NCBI GenBank assembly: GCA_016617855.1
Contig: JAECUM010092833.1
Location: forward strand, 1-64,000
Length of the DNA stretch: 64,000 nucleotides
DNA from: Megalonaias nervosa
Lineage: Eukaryota > Mollusca > Bivalvia > Unionida > Unionidae
Reading direction: 5' to 3'
The position numbers were made by a program, and so were the translations under genes. The notes under the pieces were generated by a model. The model was not told where the DNA came from and made no database searches. It was given only the letters and a program-made list of their open reading frames with translations. The stretch's first letter is position 1. Each line of letters starts with the position of its first letter. Positions 57,021-64,000 of this stretch are shown here, piece after piece.

Positions 57021-57541
57021 TTAGTTCCCCAAATTGTGAGTACTTTCCATTTTACTCTGTTTTTGATTAGTTTTAACATATCAGCCTTAACTGACAAATT
57101 TGGCTAATCAATAGCAAAGGGTTATGCATTGCTGCTATTGAGATGTAGGTTTTTTGGTGTTGAGTAAAATTAATTGTAATTATGCAATACTTACCTGTCA
57201 CCTTTTGCATAATTAGTTTTACCCACAGGATAACTACATTTTTGCTTCATGGTATTTGTGTACTGAAGTTTTTCAAATAATAATGTTTTAAATCAGAAAT
57301 AAAAAGTCATGCTTAGGTTCATTTTGTAATCTTTCAGCCATATATGTCTTACATTTGATAGTCTGATTCAAGTACAATGGTTTTCATCTAAATATTTTAG
57401 CTAATGGATGTTGAAAATGAAATTTTTTTAAATTTGTACTCTTTTTTTCTTGATGTTTCTAATTTTATTTATAGAGTCCATAACGGTACCACACTTTATT
57501 TGGAACTGCATGGTGATGAAGTGCAATGTAATGGGAAACCA

Positions 57542-59673
57542 TAGTGAAAATGTGACTGAAATTTCACTGGTATTTCAATGAAATTTCATAATTTTACTGA
57601 AAGTTTTGGTTAAAATATAAGTCAGATTTCACTGAAATTTTTGGCAATACCTCACTAAAATTGCACCTGAATTTTGGTGAGATTTCACTGAAATTTTGAT
57701 CAAAACTTTCATTGAATTTTCATGGAATTACTAGTGAAATCTGACTGAAATAGTGAAATTGTAGAGTTACTATAGAGTGTTGGACTGATATTTCAGTAAA
57801 TTTTCACTGAAATTTTGGTAATTTTTCATGACATTGAAAGATAATTCTGCATGTGGGCTGTGAGAACAACTCTGTAAAGACATGATTATCTTTGATAGAC
57901 ATGGGCATCTGACAACATCGTCACTTCCCCACCAGTGATCTTTACATTATCTCACCTTAAATTCTGGAAGGGAGTCAGTTAGAATTATATTGTTATGACT
58001 CTATGGTCATAAACAAGGTAACTGAAAGAAGCTAAACCAGCAAGTTTTGTAAAGCCTAATCAACAATTTAATTATCAGAGTTAAAACTGAAAATGTGAGA
58101 GGAACATAGTATTATGAAGTGAACCTAAAATAATCCTCAAAAGTCCAAAAGAATGACAAGTTGCATATAAATTGCAGAATGGGAATGTACTGGTCCACTA
58201 AAAATCATAATGTTGTCAAAATGACATTGTCCAGAACTCCTTTGGATAATTCTCATTTGTACCAAAATAATATTACAATCTAATGAGCATTTTCTTTTTC
58301 CCCTGCACAGTCCAAACAAATGTTTTTCCTCTCTCAAATAATATCTAAGTACAATATAAAACACATCTGCAGACTTGATGTTACAACAGGAATACAAGAA
58401 ATAAGAATGACTCCAAAAATAGGAATGAATCAGATTGCTCAGTCCTCTCCTTATATACACCTCCAAGAGTCTATTACTAGGTTATGTTGCAATATACCCC
58501 ACATGACAGATCTTGCTACTCAGTCTAATATTTCAGAACACCTACTCATGTGACCTAACTCATCCAATAGGAAATAACTTAATTCTTCTAAGATACCACC
58601 AGACTGACTGTCAACACATACAAAAGCATCTATTTATAGATCCTATGCAGTTTTTTTTCTTTAATATCTTAAAATAGACCCTTCACATTTGAGAAACACA
58701 CCTATAGATAATCACTACAATTTGTAGACATGAATAAAAATTACAAAAATTAGATAAAATCGTTTACCAGGAGTTAAAAAAATATATACATAACAATATA
58801 ACTTCCAGATAATACTGGTCTGATTCCTTCTCATTTAACATGTTAAACTTGCGTGAGTTGGTAATAGTAGTTAAAATCTTTATGGAAGATATCACAAAAT
58901 ACTAGCCCCGACATTCAGCTTTCTTACAGATTGATCAACTACATTCCCATCGACTTTACATTCAAGCCATTCTATTTCTATAGAGTTTTAAAACTGTTGT
59001 TCAAACTTTTTGTGTCCATGTATCTATAGATAATTCGAGAGGCCATTGCTCAGCATGATTCAGATCAGTTTTCATTAGGTGAAGATTCATTGGGCAAGTA
59101 CAAACTTTTGACCAATCAGAAAGCTCTTTACAGTGAACATCTGTTAAATAATATACAGAACAAATACTATTATAAAGACCGTTGTGGAATGGAATCCAAC
59201 AGACCATTATTTGAAAACTGAATCAGAGGTGATATTTAAAAAAAAACAACCCCAAAAACCAGGCCATATCAAGGAAAATCGAATTCAGGTCAGGAGAAAA
59301 GCAGAATTCTGCTTTAAAACGGTAACCAATCTTGTCTGAGGGCAGTTAAATCCAGTTAATTTTTTTAAAGAAAGGAAAAAGAACAAGAAAAACGTGGAAT
59401 AATAAAGTTAGAGCTTTTAGAAATGGGAAATACAAGTTTTCTAGAAATTCGTTCAGAATGTACAAGAAACTGAAAATAAATTATGTTGAAATGGAGCATT
59501 TTTACATCAGTGAACTAGTTTTTTCATTGAAATTTCATCACAAAGTTTCACTGATGTTTTCAGAAAGTTTGGCAAAATCTCAGTGAAATTTCACTGAAAT
59601 ATCACTGAAATATGGCGAAATGCTTGTACCATAATTTTGGTGAAATAAGGATATTTCAGTCACATTTTCACTA
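57542..59673. mobile_element. TIR element with TTTCACTGAAATT sub-repeats, containing a solo LTR
   Basis: The ends are inverted repeats of 21 bp: left 'TAGTGAAAATGTGACTGAAA', right 'TTTCAGTCACATTTTCACTA'. Both arms are packed with 'TTTCACTGAAATTT'-like words (57560-57830 and 59510-59660). The solo LTR at 57991-58795 inserted into it later. Superfamily uncertain. Confidence 0.65.
57991..58795 (-). mobile_element. Solo LTR, inverted, TSD ATAT
   Basis: It runs from TGTTATGACTCTATGG to TATACATAACA, flanked by ATAT on both sides (57987-57990 and 58796-58799). It belongs to the same LTR family and is nested in the TIR element above. Confidence 0.7.
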
Positions 59674-60440
59674 GGGAAGAGCTGGAAATGTAATAAAGAG
59701 AATGCATCATGGACGTGGCCTTTAATGGGAGAGTGATTCTTTTTTAAGGAATGAAAGTATAACTTAGACTTAACCTTTAATCGGGGATTTATACAGCAAG
59801 ACTAGGCAATGGTTTTCATCATCACAATGGCAGATTTGCTACAAACAGATCATAGTTGGTCCTTCAGTGATAATGTTCACTTAGTCTTGAACTTTGATTA
59901 TAGTAATTTTCCATCCAGTGACTTCAGGCATTTAGAGTAATTTGTTAACTGCCACATTAAGTGATCTAGAGGTTTTGGTCATTGATAAAGTGGGTGCCCT
60001 TTGTGAGACATGGCAGTTGAGTTTCGTATTCCTTTAATCTTACAAGGATGATGTGGCATTCAGTGCTGATGTTCAGTCATTTTTGCTGTATCTCACACCC
60101 AAACTAAAACTATTTAGGTCTTTATACAGTCTTGTTAGATGCACTGAATCAGACTTTTATAAATCCCAGATTGTTTTATATTCCATATATGTAAACATAT
60201 GTAAAAAGTATTAGAGAGAGGGTATGTAGAAAATATAGAACTGTATTAGTGTTATGTCAGTTTTAAAAACACTCACTCTTGATACAGAGTTCTAAAATGT
60301 AAAATTGGACTCGATGCCACATCAAACATGCACATTGTACAGTTTAAGCCAACACATGGGCTACACACACTTGTAAGGTAAAACTGGATAATGCTTGTGC
60401 TATGTTGTCTATATAAAACATATATAGGAAATATAATACT
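59674..60440. other. Stretch without recognisable genes
   Basis: Nothing recognised. Confidence 0.4.
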
Positions 60441-60449
60441 TCCTGACCG

Positions 60450-61570
60450 CCATCACTATTATGACTTCTTATGATGTCTAATTTGTTTTAAATGAAAATG
60501 GTGCCAATCTGAAATCCCATATGGCCACCAATGCTACCCTTCACAAAATAAGATGTCTCATGATGTCTAGTTGTTCTTAAATGAAAATGTTACCAGTCTG
60601 CCATCCAAGATGGCTGCAACATGGCCATCTTGAAAACCATTTTATTGTTAAATCCTCTGAATGGGTGGTCAGAGCAACATAGGGTTTTCACAGCAAGACT
60701 TTCTATGACGTCAGGTTGGGCCTAAGTGAAAATGGTGCTAATCTGACATCCAATATGGCCACCAAAGTGGCTATATCTTGCTATTACTGCTTCTCCAAAA
60801 TGGATGGTCGTATCAGCATGGGGTTGGAGGACTTCTTATGATCTCTTGCTCATCCCAAATACAAAATGATGCCGATCAGACATTCAGAATGGCCACTATG
60901 GCAGCTGTCTTAACTCTGGAACATTGCTCTGGAATAGTATTCCAGTTGAGATTAGAAATGCCCACTCTATTTCCTTCTTCCAGACCCAATATATCCATTG
61001 GCTTCAGAGGTGCAGCTAAAATAAGTAAATTCCTTTGTATGAGGGCCTGAAGGTGGATTAGTTCTTAGCTAATTGTGTTACCCTCTTTAAATAAAGTCAT
61101 TGTCACAACTCTTCTTGAATAGAAAGGCATATTGGTATGGGGTTTCACCAGAAGACTTCTTATGATGCCTAGTTGATCTTAAATGAAAATGGTGCTGATC
61201 TGATGTCCAGTATGGCCACCACAGCAGCCATCTTGAAAATTTTATTATTGCTACTTCTTACTGGAAAATCATCTTTTGAAAGTATTGTTGTCACTATTCT
61301 CTCCAAATCGATGGCTAAATCAACCTTGGATTTTCAGCAGTAGACTTCTTACGGTAGCTAGTTAGTCCTTACTAAACATGGTGTCACTTGTGCAGTGAAT
61401 ATACTACCATCATCATTATCTTAAAACTTTTTTGTCACCAGTTCCCTTGAATGGATGATCATTATGACATGAGGTTTCCACCCAAAAGCTTATAATGATG
61501 TCCACTTTGTCTTAATGAAAATGATGCCAAGTTGACATCCAGTACTTAAACCACAAAATCTAATTTGAAA
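60450..61570. repeat. Degenerate tandem repeat, ~85-330 bp units
   Basis: About seven variable-length units carry 'GACTTCTTATGATGTCTAGTT', 'TTAAATGAAAATGGTGCC' and 'CATCCAATATGGCCACCA', some with a 'GCAGCCATCTTGAAAA' segment. Divergence between units is high. Confidence 0.7.
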
Positions 61571-62716
61571 ATCTTGCTAATGCTGAAGAATATTAGAGAT
61601 GGTTTCAGCACAGTTAAAATGAAGAAATGGTCTTTTCTTGAATTCCAGGAAAGTCATTTTTGCCTAGTACAGTGTCAGTGCCTTTGAGGGACTCTTGTTA
61701 TGTAGCCCCATTTTTGGTCTACAGATCTGTATTTTGGTTTTGTTTTGTCTAAGATTTTAGCCCTATAGCCACCTTTTGGACATGTCGGAATTGTGTGTTA
61801 CATACATTGATTGAACTGTTTTGATCTAACGAGATGACGACTAAATTTGGACCTTGTAAATCATGCTTCCAGCAAAATTTCTTCATTTTATTCACTTTCT
61901 TAGATTTCAACTTTTCTGTCAAGTACCGGAATGACAGAATTATATCAATTGTCATGATGGAGACATATATTTATGCTTTCAGATACAAATCCCTTATAAT
62001 TCACATCTTGGTTTAAAAATTTGATGACATATTAGCCCCTAATATGTTATAAATCAAATGAACCTTCAATAAGTTTCACTATCTGTGCAAACTTTGCCAT
62101 TGTTTCGTGAAGATTTCTCAGTTGAAATCAAAGATTGCCCCCATATGTGACATCTGACTCCCTGCTTCAGCTTTAAGGCTTGCATGTGCAAGGGTTTATT
62201 ATTATTGAGAGGTATTTGGTAATGCAGAAATAGAATTCTGCATTTTGCCTGGTTGTGTGTTGGAGGAGGATTTTTTATTAAGGAGGACCACTGAACTGCA
62301 TCTCCTATGTTTATCAAGCAGTTATTTGCCAGGATAACTTAACAGTTTTAACATTTTGATAGTGATCTTCTATTATTTGAATTTGAAAGTCATTACTATT
62401 ACAATAAATGCTAATGTACTCTTCTATATTCTTGTATTTTCCTATTATACACATGCTAGTGCCTGCATAGAAGTCTTATTAAACACAGGGCAGGTATATA
62501 ATGTGCCATTCACAGCACTCTTGTTAGGGTCTAGGACTCACAGACTTAGGAAATGCAGTAAATTAGCACAGTTCAGTAAATAAAATATTGATACACTGCT
62601 GTAGCATAAAAATGCATTAGTCTCACTGGGATTGCACTGTCTTTATATGTCTGGCTGGGCCAGTGGAATCGATCATATATTCTCTCTCTGTCTCTCTGTT
62701 TCTCTCTCTCTTTCTT

Positions 62717-62750
<34 letters not shown>

Positions 62751-64000
62751 TGACATATGACTACATTTTGAGGACCATAAGAGGAATGAAAGTATATGTT
62801 AGAAATTTTAAAGTAAGCTTAACTGCAATCCAGGCAATATCTGTATCACTTTCTTTTTGCCGTATATTTCTTTAAACATTATGAGGACTACTCTTACTTT
62901 ACCATCATTGTGAGGACATCATTGTGAGGACTAATCACACACAATCAGAGACTACCATTAACCTGAGAACCTGAATATTTTTTTTTCTCTTATTGTGCCT
63001 GTCTGGCAAAAACATGAGAAGATAAATATTTAAAAGTTTAGGAACTTATTTATCTTCAGTTAAAGCTGTAGGCAGACAGATATATGGGCTTAAATGTTCA
63101 GATCTTATAAAAATTCAAGTTTAGGTTATTATGCTGAAAACAACACCTCGGAGGCACTGTTTACACTTTCATGACCTCTTTTACTGACACAATCGAAAAT
63201 TACCATCCAGTTGGGAAATGAGAAATATCATTATAGCAAAAATATGCATCAAGTCTAGACTGTGCATCAATGAAAATTTAAATATATCAAACCTATCTAA
63301 ATTGTCAATTCATCAATTAAAATTAAAAAAAATCAGATTTTAAAAATTTAGGTAGTCACCAGAACAACACAAATTTCATAAGTCAGTTTTCCCATGGCAA
63401 ATTCACTGGAACTGAACTTGCCTTTGGGAGATCTGCACTTACCCATTATTTGACAATAATATATGACAGCTAAAGTTAAAAAATTAAGCAGAAGATTATA
63501 GGGAAGTTAAGGAAATTGCATTACATTCATTTTACAATTAATTTGTTCTTCTTTTTTGTTTATGCCATAAAACCATATGTTGGTAACTAAAGTTATCAAA
63601 AAGATGTGCATAAGTAATAAATAAAGATAAATATGTACGGGAGAAGAAAAGGAAGAGTTAGAATGAAGATATGTGCATGTGTATATACATAGATAAATAT
63701 ATTATGGTTTGAGACAGCTAGAATTGAGAGAGAATCTCCACAGATGTTTACATAACTATAAACAATAATAATGTACTGGACTGACAGACAGTAGATTTTG
63801 CTCGCAAATTCTTTTACGTGAGCAAAGGGTGTTGTAGTTGTATTTCAAAGACATTATTCATTGTATTTCCCCAAAATGAAAAATAGTTTTATAGCAAACT
63901 ATCCCACAATCACATTATAATCATTATGTCTGCCCCATACCATATGTACTCGAATGTGAGGTTCGAGGTATAAATAATACAGTCATGTGGTATAGAAGGT
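61571..64000. other. Stretch without recognisable genes
   Basis: Except for the (CT)n(CA)n microsatellite at 62679-62750, I recognise no gene or element. Short frames have no motifs. Confidence 0.4.
62679..62750. repeat. (CT)n(CA)n compound microsatellite
   Basis: An imperfect CT run is followed by a pure CA run; the encoded 'LSLFLSLSLTHTHTHT' frame is an artefact. Confidence 0.95.

Noticed and set aside
57480..57543. Possible terminal host exon after a 'TTTATTTATAG' acceptor
   Set aside because: The open stretch is short and ends inside the TIR of a transposon; no independent support.
62663..62875. ORF with Leu/Ser and His/Thr runs
   Set aside because: Encoded by the (CT)n(CA)n microsatellite.

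Overview
This window is eukaryotic, AT-rich and dominated by repeats. It most likely comes from a marine invertebrate, probably a mollusc. The reasons are the mix of tRNA-derived SINEs with a microsatellite tail, DIRS-type and Penelope-type retroelements, pogo-like DNA transposons, and diverged tandem units carrying a 'GGTCAAGGTCACTG'-like core. The organism call is inference. I see no convincing multi-exon host gene, only one candidate micro-exon near 44.1 kb.

The centrepiece is a complete integrated virus-like element of about 15.75 kb (9392-25142), of Polinton/Maverick or adintovirus type. It has long terminal inverted repeats (9392-9630 and 24915-25142) and a 6-bp target duplication TTGAAG (9386-9391 and 25143-25148). 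From left to right it encodes: an intact A32-like packaging ATPase (-); a zinc-ribbon plus parvovirus-type phospholipase A2 protein (+); a retrovirus-like integrase (+); a protein-primed-type DNA polymerase B joined in one locus to an SF1 Pif1/RecD-like helicase (-); a small Cys-rich protein (+); an HNH/NUMOD homing-endonuclease-like gene (+); and a 136-residue unknown (+). The gene-poor centre (16.03-17.30 kb) holds a tRNA-like sequence, a hairpin and short tandem repeats. The right part is one minus-strand block of virion genes: a large putative minor capsid/penton-type protein, a small membrane-type protein, a fibre with phage-tail-fibre-like repeats, an adenain-like protease preceded by a basic/hydrophobic core-like protein, the putative major capsid protein, and three small unknowns. 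Most genes carry frameshifts or in-frame stops (11 of the 17 stops I found are TGA). The ATPase, fibre and several small genes are still open. It is a dead or dying insertion that keeps a full viral gene set: replication, integration, packaging, capsid maturation and attachment.

Left flank (1-9391): a partial LTR; diverged tandem units split by a pogo-like element (1355-3298) that itself carries a perfect 96-bp palindromic MITE; a SINE; a decayed DIRS-like element (about 4.8-7.7 kb); and a TIR transposon (7917-9374) ending 17 bp before the viral element. Right flank (25149-64000): a minisatellite split by a 665-bp MITE; a long unrecognised stretch; a second DIRS-like copy (about 34.86-38.95 kb); solo LTRs of one family in both orientations; a SINE nested in one LTR; a 35-bp minisatellite; a Penelope GIY-YIG fragment; a 5'-truncated LINE; a pogo-type transposase relic; a second pogo-like TIR element; a third DIRS fragment; a TIR element containing a solo LTR; and a degenerate tandem repeat near 60.4-61.6 kb.
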